Shown: positions 11,584-24,575 of the stretch, piece after piece
Position numbering within the stretch: the stretch's first letter is position 1
Layout of the letters: each line of letters opens with the position of its first letter
NCBI GenBank assembly: GCA_964057225.1
Contig: OZ059894.1
Coordinates: 20,614,476-20,678,475 of the forward strand
Length of the DNA: 64,000 nucleotides
Direction of reading: 5' to 3'
Origin: Auanema rhodensis
Taxonomy: Eukaryota > Nematoda > Chromadorea > Rhabditida > Rhabditidae
Made by a program: the position numbers and the translations under genes
The notes under the pieces: model-generated
Database searches by the model: none
What the model saw: only the letters and a program-made list of their open reading frames with translations
Told to the model about the DNA's origin: nothing

Positions 11584-14500
11584 GCATTTTTAAGCTAGCG
11601 CAAATCTGATAACACAGATCGACGCAGCTTCAAAATCCGCATCGAATGCACTATACTACATTGAGAAACGCTTAATACAAAAATTAGTTATGATCGTTTG
11701 AAAAATGATGCATTAGTGTATGTTGAGTTTCCATGTACACTCAACATTGCTTCCAAAAACATTTTGACAAAAATTTTTTCGAGAAATTTCAAAATAATTC
11801 AGCAAAAAGTAGATGTTTTTAGATTCCTTTTTTCAAGGCAAAGACGATGGACAATGTTATTCAACGAAAAAATTAATTCTTCAGGGTGAAAATCGAGGAT
11901 ATAAGTGTGAACTTATATCAGTTGATATCTCGGTGAATTTTTAAGCTAGCGCGAATCTGATAACACAGATCGACGCAGCTTAAAAATCCGCATCGAATGC
12001 ACTATACTACATTGAGAAACGCTTAATACAAAAATTAGTTATGATCGTTTGAAAAATGATGCATTAGTGTATGTTGAGTTTCCATGTACACTCAACATTG
12101 CTTCCAAAAACATTTTGACAAAAATTTTTTCGAAAAATTTCAAAATAATTTAGCAAAAAGTAGATGTTTTTAGATTCCTTTTTTCAAGGCAAAGACGATG
12201 GACAATGTTATTCAACGAAAAAATTAATTCTTCAGGGTGAAAATCGAGGATATAAGTGTGAACTTATATCAGTTGATATCTCGGTGCATTTTTAAGCTAG
12301 CGCAAATCTGATAACACAGATCGACGCAGCTTAAAAATCCGCATCGAATGCACTATACTACATTGAGAAACGCTTAATACAAAAATTAGTTATGATCGTT
12401 TGAAAAATGATGCATTAGTGTATGTTGAGTTTCCATGTACACTCAACATTGCTTCCAAAAACATTTTGACAAAAATTTTTTCGAGAAATTTCAAAATAAT
12501 TTAGCAAAAAGTAGATGTTTTTAGATTCCTTTTTTCAAGGCAAAGACGATGGACAATGTTATTCAACGAAAAAATTAATTCTTCAGGGTGAAAATCGAGG
12601 ATATAAGTGTGAACTTATATCAGTTGATATCTCGGTGCATTTTTAAGCTAGCGCAAATCTGATAACACAGATCGACGCAGCTTAAAAATCCGCATCGAAT
12701 GCACTATACTACATTGAGAAACGCTTAATACAAGAATTAGTTATGATCGTTTGAAAAATGATACATTAGTGTATGTTGAGTTTCCATGTACACTCAACAT
12801 TGCTTCCAAAAACATTTTGACAAAAATTTTTTCGAAAAATTTCAAAATAATTTAGCAAAAAGTAGATGTTTTTAGATTCCTTTTTTCAAGGCAAAGACGA
12901 TGGACAAAGTTATTCAACGAAAAAATTAATTCTTCAGGGTGAAAATCGAGGATATAAGTGTAAACTTATATCAGTTGATATCTCGGTGCATTTTTAAGCT
13001 AGCGCAAATCTGATAACACAGAACGACGCAGCTTAAAAATTCGCATCGAATGCACTATACTACATTGAGAAACGCTTAATACAAAAATTAGTTATGATCG
13101 TTTGAAAAATGATGCATTAGTGTATGTTGAGTTTCCATGTACACTCAACATTGCTTCCAAAAACATTTTGACAAAAATTTTTTCGAAAAATTTCGAAATA
13201 ATTTAGCAAAAAGTAGATGTTTTTAGATTCCATTTTTCAAGGCAAAGACGATGGACAATGTTATTCAACGAAAAAAATTAATTCTTCAGGGTGAAAATCG
13301 AGGATATAAGTGTGAACTTATATCAGTTGATATCTCGGTGCATTTTTAAGCTAGCGCGAATCTGATAACACAGATCGACGCAGCTTAAAAATCCGCATCG
13401 AATGCACTATACTACATTGAGAAACGCTTAATACAAAAATTAGTTATGATCGTTTGAAAAATGATGCATTAGTGTATGTTGAGTTTCCATGTACACTCAA
13501 CATTGCTTCCAAAAACATTTTGACAAAAATTTTTTCGAAAAATTTCAAAATAATTTAGCAAAAAGTAGATGTTTTTAGATTCCTTTTTTCAAGGCAAAGA
13601 CGATGGACAATGTTATTCAACGAAAAAATTAATTCTTCAGGGTGAAAATCGAGGATATAAGTGTGAACTTATATCAGTTGATATCTCGGTGCATTTTTAA
13701 GCTAGCGCAAATCTGATAACACAGATCGACGCAGCTTAAAAATCCGCATCGAATGCACTATACTACATTGAGAAACGCTTAATACAAAAATTAGTTATGA
13801 TCGTTTGAAAAATGATGCATTAGTGTATGTTGAGTTTCCATGTACACTCAACATTGCTTCCAAAAACATTTTGACAAAAATTTTTTCGAAAAATTTCAGA
13901 ATAATTTAGCAAAAAGTAGATGTTTTTAGATTCCTTTTTTCAAGGCAAAGACGATGGACAAAGTTATTCAACGAAAAAATTAATTCTTCAGGGTGAAAAT
14001 CGAGGATATAAGTGTAAACTTATATCAGTTGATATCTCGGTGCATTTTTAAGCTAGCGCAAATCTGATAACACAGAACGACGCAGCTTAAAAATTCGCAT
14101 CGAATGCACTATACTACATTGAGAAACGCTTAATACAAAAATTAGTTATGATCGTTTGAAAAATGATGCATTAGTGTATGTTGAGTTTCCATGTACACTC
14201 AACATTGCTTCCAAAAACATTTTGACAAAAATTTTTTCGAAAAATTTCGAAATAATTTAGCAAAAAGTAGATGTTTTTAGATTCCATTTTTCAAGGCAAA
14301 GACGATGGACAATGTTATTCAACGAAAAAAATTAATTCTTCAGGGTGAAAATCGAGGATATAAGTGTGAACTTATATCAGTTGATATCTCGGTGCATTTT
14401 TAAGCTAGCGCGAATCTGATAACACAGATCGACGCAGCTTAAAAATCCGCATCGAATGCACTATACTACATTGAGAAACGCTTAATACAAAAATTAGTTA

Positions 14501-17500
14501 TGATCGTTTGAAAAATGATGCATTAGTGTATGTTGAGTTTCCATGTACACTCAACATTGCTTCCAAAAACATTTTGACAAAAATTTTTTCGAGAAATTTC
14601 AAAATAATTTAGCAAAAAGTAGATGTTTTTAGATTCCTTTTTTCAAGGCAAAGACGATGGACAATGTTATTCAACGAAAAAATTAATTCTTCAGGGTGAA
14701 AATCGAGGATATAAGTGTGAACTTATATCAGTTGATATCTCTGTGCATTTTTAAGCTAGCGCAAATCTGATAACACAGATCGACGCAACTTAAAAATCCG
14801 CATCGAATGCACTATACTACATTGAGAAACGCTTAATACAAAAATTAGTTATGATCGTTTGAAAAATGATGCATTAGTGTATGTTGAGTTTCCATGTACA
14901 CTCAACATTGCTTCCAAAAACATTTTGACAAAAATTTTTTCGAAAAATTTCAAAATAATTTAGCAAAAAGTAGATGTTTTTAGATTCCTTTTTTCAAGGC
15001 AAAGACGATGGACAATGTTATTCAACGAAAAAATCAATTCATCAGGGTGAAAATCGAGGATATAAGTGTGAACTTATATCAGTTGATATCTCGGTGCATT
15101 TTTAAGCTAGCGCAAATCTGATAACACAGATCGACGCAGCTTCAAAATCCGCATCGAATGCACTATACTACATTGAGAAACGCTTAATACAAAAATTAGT
15201 TATGATCGTTTGAAAAATGATGCATTAGTGTATGTTGAGTTTCCATGTACACTCAACATTGCTTCCAAAAACATTTTGACAAAAATTTTTTCGAGAAATT
15301 TCAAAATAATTCAGCAAAAAGTAGATGTTTTTAGATTCCTTTTTTCAAGGCAAAGACGATGGACAATGTTATTCAACGAAAAAATTAATTCTTCAGGGTG
15401 AAAATCGAGGATATAAGTGTGAACTTATATCAGTTGATATCTCGGTGAATTTTTAAGCTAGCGCGAATCTGATAACACAGATCGACGCAGCTTAAAAATC
15501 CGCATCGAATGCACTATACTACATTGAGAAACGCTTAATACAAAAATTAGTTATGATCGTTTGAAAAATGATGCATTAGTGTATGTTGAGTTTCCATGTA
15601 CACTCAACATTGCTTCCAAAAACATTTTGACAAAAATTTTTTCGAAAAATTTCAAAATAATTTAGCAAAAAGTAGATGTTTTTAGATTCCTTTTTTCAAG
15701 GCAAAGACGATGGACAATGTTATTCAACGAAAAAATTAATTCTTCAGGGTGAAAATCGAGGATATAAGTGTGAACTTATATCAGTTGATATCTCGGTGCA
15801 TTTTTAAGCTAGCGCAAATCTGATAACACAGATCGACGCAGCTTAAAAATCCGCATCGAATGCACTATACTACATTGAGAAACGCTTAATACAAAAATTA
15901 GTTATGATCGTTTGAAAAATGATGCATTAGTGTATGTTGAGTTTCCATGTACACTCAACATTGCTTCCAAAAACATTTTGACAAAAATTTTTTCGAGAAA
16001 TTTCAAAATAATTTAGCAAAAAGTAGATGTTTTTAGATTCCTTTTTTCAAGGCAAAGACGATGGACAATGTTATTCAACGAAAAAATTAATTCTTCAGGG
16101 TGAAAATCGAGGATATAAGTGTGAACTTATATCAGTTGATATCTCGGTGCATTTTTAAGCTAGCGCAAATCTGATAACACAGATCGACGCAGCTTAAAAA
16201 TCCGCATCGAATGCACTATACTACATTGAGAAACGCTTAATACAAGAATTAGTTATGATCGTTTGAAAAATGATACATTAGTGTATGTTGAGTTTCCATG
16301 TACACTCAACATTGCTTCCAAAAACATTTTGACAAAAATTTTTTCGAAAAATTTCAAAATAATTTAGCAAAAAGTAGATGTTTTTAGATTCCTTTTTTCA
16401 AGGCAAAGACGATGGACAAAGTTATTCAACGAAAAAATTAATTCTTCAGGGTGAAAATCGAGGATATAAGTGTAAACTTATATCAGTTGATATCTCGGTG
16501 CATTTTTAAGCTAGCGCAAATCTGATAACACAGAACGACGCAGCTTAAAAATTCGCATCGAATGCACTATACTACATTGAGAAACGCTTAATACAAAAAT
16601 TAGTTATGATCGTTTGAAAAATGATGCATTAGTGTATGTTGAGTTTCCATGTACACTCAACATTGCTTCCAAAAACATTTTGACAAAAATTTTTTCGAAA
16701 AATTTCGAAATAATTTAGCAAAAAGTAGATGTTTTTAGATTCCATTTTTCAAGGCAAAGACGATGGACAATGTTATTCAACGAAAAAAATTAATTCTTCA
16801 GGGTGAAAATCGAGGATATAAGTGTGAACTTATATCAGTTGATATCTCGGTGCATTTTTAAGCTAGCGCGAATCTGATAACACAGATCGACGCAGCTTAA
16901 AAATCCGCATCGAATGCACTATACTACATTGAGAAACGCTTAATACAAAAATTAGTTATGATCGTTTGAAAAATGATGCATTAGTGTATGTTGAGTTTCC
17001 ATGTACACTCAACATTGCTTCCAAAAACATTTTGACAAAAATTTTTTCGAAAAATTTCAAAATAATTTAGCAAAAAGTAGATGTTTTTAGATTCCTTTTT
17101 TCAAGGCAAAGACGATGGACAATGTTATTCAACGAAAAAATTAATTCTTCAGGGTGAAAATCGAGGATATAAGTGTGAACTTATATCAGTTGATATCTCG
17201 GTGCATTTTTAAGCTAGCGCAAATCTGATAACACAGATCGACGCAGCTTAAAAATCCGCATCGAATGCACTATACTACATTGAGAAACGCTTAATACAAA
17301 AATTAGTTATGATCGTTTGAAAAATGATGCATTAGTGTATGTTGAGTTTCCATGTACACTCAACATTGCTTCCAAAAACATTTTGACAAAAATTTTTTCG
17401 AAAAATTTCAGAATAATTTAGCAAAAAGTAGATGTTTTTAGATTCCTTTTTTCAAGGCAAAGACGATGGACAAAGTTATTCAACGAAAAAATTAATTCTT

Positions 17501-18607
17501 CAGGGTGAAAATCGAGGATATAAGTGTAAACTTATATCAGTTGATATCTCGGTGCATTTTTAAGCTAGCGCAAATCTGATAACACAGAACGACGCAGCTT
17601 AAAAATTCGCATCGAATGCACTATACTACATTGAGAAACGCTTAATACAAAAATTAGTTATGATCGTTTGAAAAATGATGCATTAGTGTATGTTGAGTTT
17701 CCATGTACACTCAACATTGCTTCCAAAAACATTTTGACAAAAATTTTTTCGAAAAATTTCGAAATAATTTAGCAAAAAGTAGATGTTTTTAGATTCCATT
17801 TTTCAAGGCAAAGACGATGGACAATGTTATTCAACGAAAAAAATTAATTCTTCAGGGTGAAAATCGAGGATATAAGTGTGAACTTATATCAGTTGATATC
17901 TCGGTGCATTTTTAAGCTAGCGCGAATCTGATAACACAGATCGACGCAGCTTCAAAATCCGCATCGAATGCACTATACTACATTGAGAAACGCTTAATAC
18001 AAAAATTAGTTATGATCGTTTGAAAAATGATGCATTAGTGTATGTTGAGTTTCCATGTACACTCAACATTGCTTCCAAAAACATTTTGACAAAAATTTTT
18101 TCGAAAAATTTCGAAATAATTTAGCAAAAAGTAGATGTTTTTAGATTCCATTTTTCAAGGCAAAGACGATGGACAATGTTATTCAACGAAAAAATTAATT
18201 CTTCAGGGTGAAAATCGAGGATATAAGTGTGAACTTATATCAGTTGATATCTCGGTGCATTTTTAAGCTAGCGCAAATCTGATAACACAGATCGACGCAA
18301 CTTAAAAATCCGCATCGAATGCACTATACTACATTGAGAAACGCTTAATACAAAAATTAGTTATGATCGTTTGAAAAATGATGCATTAGTGTATGTTGAG
18401 TTTCCATGTACACTCAACATTGCTTCCAAAAACATTTTGACAAAAATTTTTTCGAAAAATTTCAAAATAATTTAGCAAAAAGTAGATGTTTTTAGATTCC
18501 TTTTTTCAAGGCAAAGACGATGGACAATGTTATTCAACGAAAAAATCAATTCATCAGGGTGAAAATCGAGGATATAAGTGTGAACTTATATCAGTTGATA
18601 TCTCGGT
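11584..18607. repeat. Two tandem copies of a 10-monomer higher-order repeat (3512 bp each)
   Basis: Copies are 11584-15095 (M34-M43) and 15096-18607 (M44-M53). The order in each is: T217C type; GAAT-start; A200G; A98G plus G127A with ACAAAGTT and GTGTAAAC; T36A with the extra A; GCGCGAAT; A209G with ACAAAGTT; T36A with the extra A; a variable monomer; G44A with CAATTCATC. The two extra A bases explain 3512 rather than 3510. Nine of ten positions agree in their markers. The ninth does not: M42 (14394) is an A200G type with CTCTGTG, while M52 (17906) is A48C, A208G and T245A. Confidence 0.9.
13340..13690. repeat. Representative near-consensus satellite monomer (M39)
   Basis: This copy is close to the majority state at most variable positions and serves as a reference for monomer numbering; it carries G at position 19, where A is commoner. 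In order it holds the nested inverted repeat (3-53), a region with TGATCGTTTG (109-118), the 9-bp dyad (137-164), an A/T-tract-rich core (172-250) around TTTTTCGAAAAA (192-203), a CAAGGCAAAGACGATGG stretch (251-267), the A-run (284-289), and the overlapping 3' dyads (315-345). Main diagnostic sites are 2, 19, 23, 36, 44, 48, 54, 90, 98, 101, 127, 163, 200, 208, 209, 217, 245, 266/267, 269, 272, 284, 319, 320 and 326. At 351 bp it is about two nucleosome repeats long, a common satellite size; I found no convincing half-monomer duplication. Confidence 0.9.
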
Positions 18608-21600
18608 GCATTTTTAAGCTAGCGCAAATCTGATAACACAGATCGACGCAGCTTCAAAATCCGCATCGAATGCACTATACTACATTGAGAAACGCTTAAT
18701 ACAAAAATTAGTTATGATCGTTTGAAAAATGATGCATTAGTGTATGTTGAGTTTCCATGTACACTCAACATTGCTTCCAAAAACATTTTGACAAAAATTT
18801 TTTCGAGAAATTTCAAAATAATTCAGCAAAAAGTAGATGTTTTTAGATTCCTTTTTTCAAGGCAAAGACGATGGACAATGTTATTCAACGAAAAAATTAA
18901 TTCTTCAGGGTGAAAATCGAGGATATAAGTGTGAACTTATATCAGTTGATATCTCGGTGAATTTTTAAGCTAGCGCGAATCTGATAACACAGATCGACGC
19001 AGCTTAAAAATCCGCATCGAATGCACTATACTACATTGAGAAACGCTTAATACAAAAATTAGTTATGATCGTTTGAAAAATGATGCATTAGTGTATGTTG
19101 AGTTTCCATGTACACTCAACATTGCTTCCAAAAACATTTTGACAAAAATTTTTTCGAAAAATTTCAAAATAATTTAGCAAAAAGTAGATGTTTTTAGATT
19201 CCTTTTTTCAAGGCAAAGACGATGGACAATGTTATTCAACGAAAAAATTAATTCTTCAGGGTGAAAATCGAGGATATAAGTGTGAACTTATATCAGTTGA
19301 TATCTCGGTGCATTTTTAAGCTAGCGCAAATCTGATAACACAGATCGACGCAGCTTAAAAATCCGCATCGAATGCACTATACTACATTGAGAAACGCTTA
19401 ATACAAAAATTAGTTATGATCGTTTGAAAAATGATGCATTAGTGTATGTTGAGTTTCCATGTACACTCAACATTGCTTCCAAAAACATTTTGACAAAAAT
19501 TTTTTCGAAAAATTTCGAAATAATTTAGCAAAAAGTAGATGTTTTTAGATTCCATTTTTCAAGGCAAAGACGATGGACAATGTTATTCAACGAAAAAATT
19601 AATTCTTCAGGGTGAAAATCGAGGATATAAGTGTGAACTTATATCAGTTGATATCTCGGTGCATTTTTAAGCTAGCGCAAATCTGATAACACAGATCGAC
19701 GCAACTTAAAAATCCGCATCGAATGCACTATACTACATTGAGAAACGCTTAATACAAAAATTAGTTATGATCGTTTGAAAAATGATGCATTAGTGTATGT
19801 TGAGTTTCCATGTACACTCAACATTGCTTCCAAAAACATTTTGACAAAAATTTTTTCGAAAAATTTCAAAATAATTTAGCAAAAAGTAGATGTTTTTAGA
19901 TTCCTTTTTTCAAGGCAAAGACGATGGACAATGTTATTCAACGAAAAAATCAATTCATCAGGGTGAAAATCGAGGATATAAGTGTGAACTTATATCAGTT
20001 GATATCTCGGTGCATTTTTAAGCTAGCGCAAATCTGATAACACAGATCGACGCAGCTTCAAAATCCGCATCGAATGCACTATACTACATTGAGAAACGCT
20101 TAATACAAAAATTAGTTATGATCGTTTGAAAAATGATGCATTAGTGTATGTTGAGTTTCCATGTACACTCAACATTGCTTCCAAAAACATTTTGACAAAA
20201 ATTTTTTCGAGAAATTTCAAAATAATTCAGCAAAAAGTAGATGTTTTTAGATTCCTTTTTTCAAGGCAAAGACGATGGACAATGTTATTCAACGAAAAAA
20301 TTAATTCTTCAGGGTGAAAATCGAGGATATAAGTGTGAACTTATATCAGTTGATATCTCGGTGAATTTTTAAGCTAGCGCGAATCTGATAACACAGATCG
20401 ACGCAGCTTAAAAATCCGCATCGAATGCACTATACTACATTGAGAAACGCTTAATACAAAAATTAGTTATGATCGTTTGAAAAATGATGCATTAGTGTAT
20501 GTTGAGTTTCCATGTACACTCAACATTGCTTCCAAAAACATTTTGACAAAAATTTTTTCGAAAAATTTCAAAATAATTTAGCAAAAAGTAGATGTTTTTA
20601 GATTCCTTTTTTCAAGGCAAAGACGATGGACAATGTTATTCAACGAAAAAATTAATTCTTCAGGGTGAAAATCGAGGATATAAGTGTGAACTTATATCAG
20701 TTGATATCTCGGTGCATTTTTAAGCTAGCGCAAATCTGATAACACAGATCGACGCAGCTTAAAAATCCGCATCGAATGCACTATACTACATTGAGAAACG
20801 CTTAATACAAAAATTAGTTATGATCGTTTGAAAAATGATGCATTAGTGTATGTTGAGTTTCCATGTACACTCAACATTGCTTCCAAAAACATTTTGACAA
20901 AAATTTTTTCGAGAAATTTCAAAATAATTTAGCAAAAAGTAGATGTTTTTAGATTCCTTTTTTCAAGGCAAAGACGATGGACAATGTTATTCAACGAAAA
21001 AATTAATTCTTCAGGGTGAAAATCGAGGATATAAGTGTGAACTTATATCAGTTGATATCTCGGTGCATTTTTAAGCTAGCGCAAATCTGATAACACAGAT
21101 CGACGCAGCTTAAAAATCCGCATCGAATGCACTATACTACATTGAGAAACGCTTAATACAAGAATTAGTTATGATCGTTTGAAAAATGATACATTAGTGT
21201 ATGTTGAGTTTCCATGTACACTCAACATTGCTTCCAAAAACATTTTGACAAAAATTTTTTCGAAAAATTTCAAAATAATTTAGCAAAAAGTAGATGTTTT
21301 TAGATTCCTTTTTTCAAGGCAAAGACGATGGACAATGTTATTCAACGAAAAAATTAATTCTTCAGGGTGAAAATCGAGGATATAAGTGTGAACTTATATC
21401 AGTTGATATCTCGGTGCATTTTTAAGCTAGCGCAAATCTGATAACACAGATCGACGCAGCTTAAAAATCCGCATCGAATGCACTATACTACATTGAGAAA
21501 CGCTTAATACAAGAATTAGTTATGATCGTTTGAAAAATGATACATTAGTGTATGTTGAGTTTCCATGTACACTCAACATTGCTTCCAAAAACATTTTGAC

Positions 21601-24575
21601 AAAAATTTTTTCGAAAAATTTCGAAATAATTTAGCAAAAAGTAGATTTTTAGATTCCATTTTTCAAGGCAAAGACGATGGACAATGTTATTCAACGAAAA
21701 AAATTAATTCTTCAGGGTGAAAATCGAGGATATAAGTGTGAACTTATATCAGTTGATATCTCGGTGCATTTTTAAGCTAGCGCGAATCTGATAACACAGA
21801 TCGACGCAGCTTAAAAATCCGCATCGAATGCACTATACTACATTGAGAAACGCTTAATACAAAAATTAGTTATGATCGTTTGAAAAATGATGCATTAGTG
21901 TATGTTGAGTTTCCATGTACACTCAACATTGCTTCCAAAAACATTTTGACAAAAATTTTTTCGAAAAATTTCAAAATAATTTAGCAAAAAGTAGATGTTT
22001 TTAGATTCCTTTTTTCAAGGCAAAGACGATGGACAATGTTATTCAACGAAAAAATTAATTCTTCAGGGTGAAAATCGAGGATATAAGTGTGAACTTATAT
22101 CAGTTGATATCTCGGTGCATTTTTAAGCTAGCGCAAATCTGATAACACAGATCGACGCAGCTTAAAAATCCGCATCGAATGCACTATACTACATTGAGAA
22201 ACGCTTAATACAAAAATTAGTTATGATCGTTTGAAAAATGATGCATTAGTGTATGTTGAGTTTCCATGTACACTCAACATTGCTTCCAAAAACATTTTGA
22301 CAAAAATTTTTTCGAAAAATTTCAGAATAATTTAGCAAAAAGTAGATGTTTTTAGATTCCTTTTTTCAAGGCAAAGACGATGGACAAAGTTATTCAACGA
22401 AAAAATTAATTCTTCAGGGTGAAAATCGAGGATATAAGTGTAAACTTATATCAGTTGATATCTCGGTGCATTTTTAAGCTAGCGCAAATCTGATAACACA
22501 GAACGACGCAGCTTAAAAATTCGCATCGAATGCACTATACTACATTGAGAAACGCTTAATACAAAAATTAGTTATGATCGTTTGAAAAATGATGCATTAG
22601 TGTATGTTGAGTTTCCATGTACACTCAACATTGCTTCCAAAAACATTTTGACAAAAATTTTTTCGAAAAATTTCGAAATAATTTAGCAAAAAGTAGATGT
22701 TTTTAGATTCCATTTTTCAAGGCAAAGACGATGGACAATGTTATTCAACGAAAAAAATTAATTCTTCAGGGTGAAAATCGAGGATATAAGTGTGAACTTA
22801 TATCAGTTAATATCTCGGTGCATTTTTAAGCTAGCGCGAATCTGATAACACAGATCGACGCAGCTTCAAAATCCGCATCGAATGCACTATACTACATTGA
22901 GAAACGCTTAATACAAAAATTAGTTATGATCGTTTGAAAAATGATGCATTAGTGTATGTTGAGTTTCCATGTACACTCAACATTGCTTCCAAAAACATTT
23001 TGACAAAAATTTTTTCGAAAAATTTCGAAATAATTTAGCAAAAAGTAGATGTTTTTAGATTCCATTTTTCAAGGCAAAGACGATGGACAATGTTATTCAA
23101 CGAAAAAATTAATTCTTCAGGGTGAAAATCGAGGATATAAGTGTGAACTTATATCAGTTGATATCTCGGTGCATTTTTAAGCTAGCGCAAATCTGATAAC
23201 ACAGAACGACGCAGCTTAAAAATTCGCATCGAATGCACTATATTACATTGAGAAACGCTTAATACAAAAATTAGTTATGATCGTTTGAAAAATGATGCAT
23301 TAGTGTATGTTGAGTTTCCATGTACACTCAACATTGCTTCCAAAAACATTTTGACAAAAATTTTTTCGAAAAATTTCGAAATAATTTAGCAAAAAGTAGA
23401 TGTTTTTAGATTCCATTTTTCAAGGCAAAGACGATGGACAATGTTATTCAACGAAAAAAATTAATTCTTCAGGGTGAAAATCGAGGATATAAGTGTGAAC
23501 TTATATCAGTTGATATCTCGGTGCATTTTTAAGCTAGCGCAAATCTGATAACACAGATCGACGCAGCTTCAAAATCCGCATCGAATGCACTATACTACAT
23601 TGAGAAACGCTTAATACAAAAATTAGTTATGATCGTTTGAAAAATGATGCATTAGTGTATGTTGAGTTTCCATGTACACTCAACATTGCTTCCAAAAACA
23701 TTTTGACAAAAATTTTTTCGAAAAATTTCGAAATAATTTAGCAAAAAGTAGATGTTTTTAGATTCCATTTTTCAAGGCAAAGACGATGGACAATGTTATT
23801 CAACGAAAAAATTAATTCTTCAGGGTGAAAATCGAGGATATAAGTGTGAACTTATATCAGTTGATATCTCGGTGCATTTTTAAGCTAGCGCAAATCTGAT
23901 AACACAGATCGACGCAGCTTCAAAATCCGCATCGAATGCACTATACTACATTGAGAAACGCTTAATACAAAAATTAGTTATGATCGTTTGAAAAATGATG
24001 CATTAGTGTATGTTGAGTTTCCATGTACACTCAACATTGCTTCCAAAAACATTTTGACAAAAATTTTTTCGAGAAATTTCAAAATAATTCAGCAAAAAGT
24101 AGATGTTTTTAGATTCCTTTTTTCAAGGCAAAGACGATGGACAATGTTATTCAACGAAAAAATTAATTCTTCAGGGTGAAAATCGAGGATATAAGTGTGA
24201 ACTTATATCAGTTGATATCTCGGTGAATTTTTAAGCTAGCGCGAATCTGATAACACAGATCGACGCAGCTTAAAAATCCGCATCGAATGCACTATACTAC
24301 ATTGAGAAACGCTTAATACAAAAATTAGTTATGATCGTTTGAAAAATGATGCATTAGTGTATGTTGAGTTTCCATGTACACTCAACATTGCTTCCAAAAA
24401 CATTTTGACAAAAATTTTTTCGAAAAATTTCGAAATAATTTAGCAAAAAGTAGATGTTTTTAGATTCCATTTTTCAAGGCAAAGACGATGGACAATGTTA
24501 TTCAACGAAAAAATTAATTCTTCAGGGTGAAAATCGAGGATATAAGTGTGAACTTATATCAGTTGATATCTCGGT
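18608..24575. repeat. Shuffled derivative of the 10-mer, M54-M70
   Basis: M53-M56 and M57-M60 form a 1404-bp 4-mer pair (18257-19660 and 19661-21064). M58-M66 (20012-23170) then follow the order of the upstream 10-mer, except that the A98G/G127A monomer appears twice (M61, M62) and M62 is a 350-bp chimera. M65 has AATATC in place of GATATC, and M67 has TATATTAC. M66-M69 (22820-24224) is an early version of the 4-monomer run that recurs at 24576 and 29842. Confidence 0.85.
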
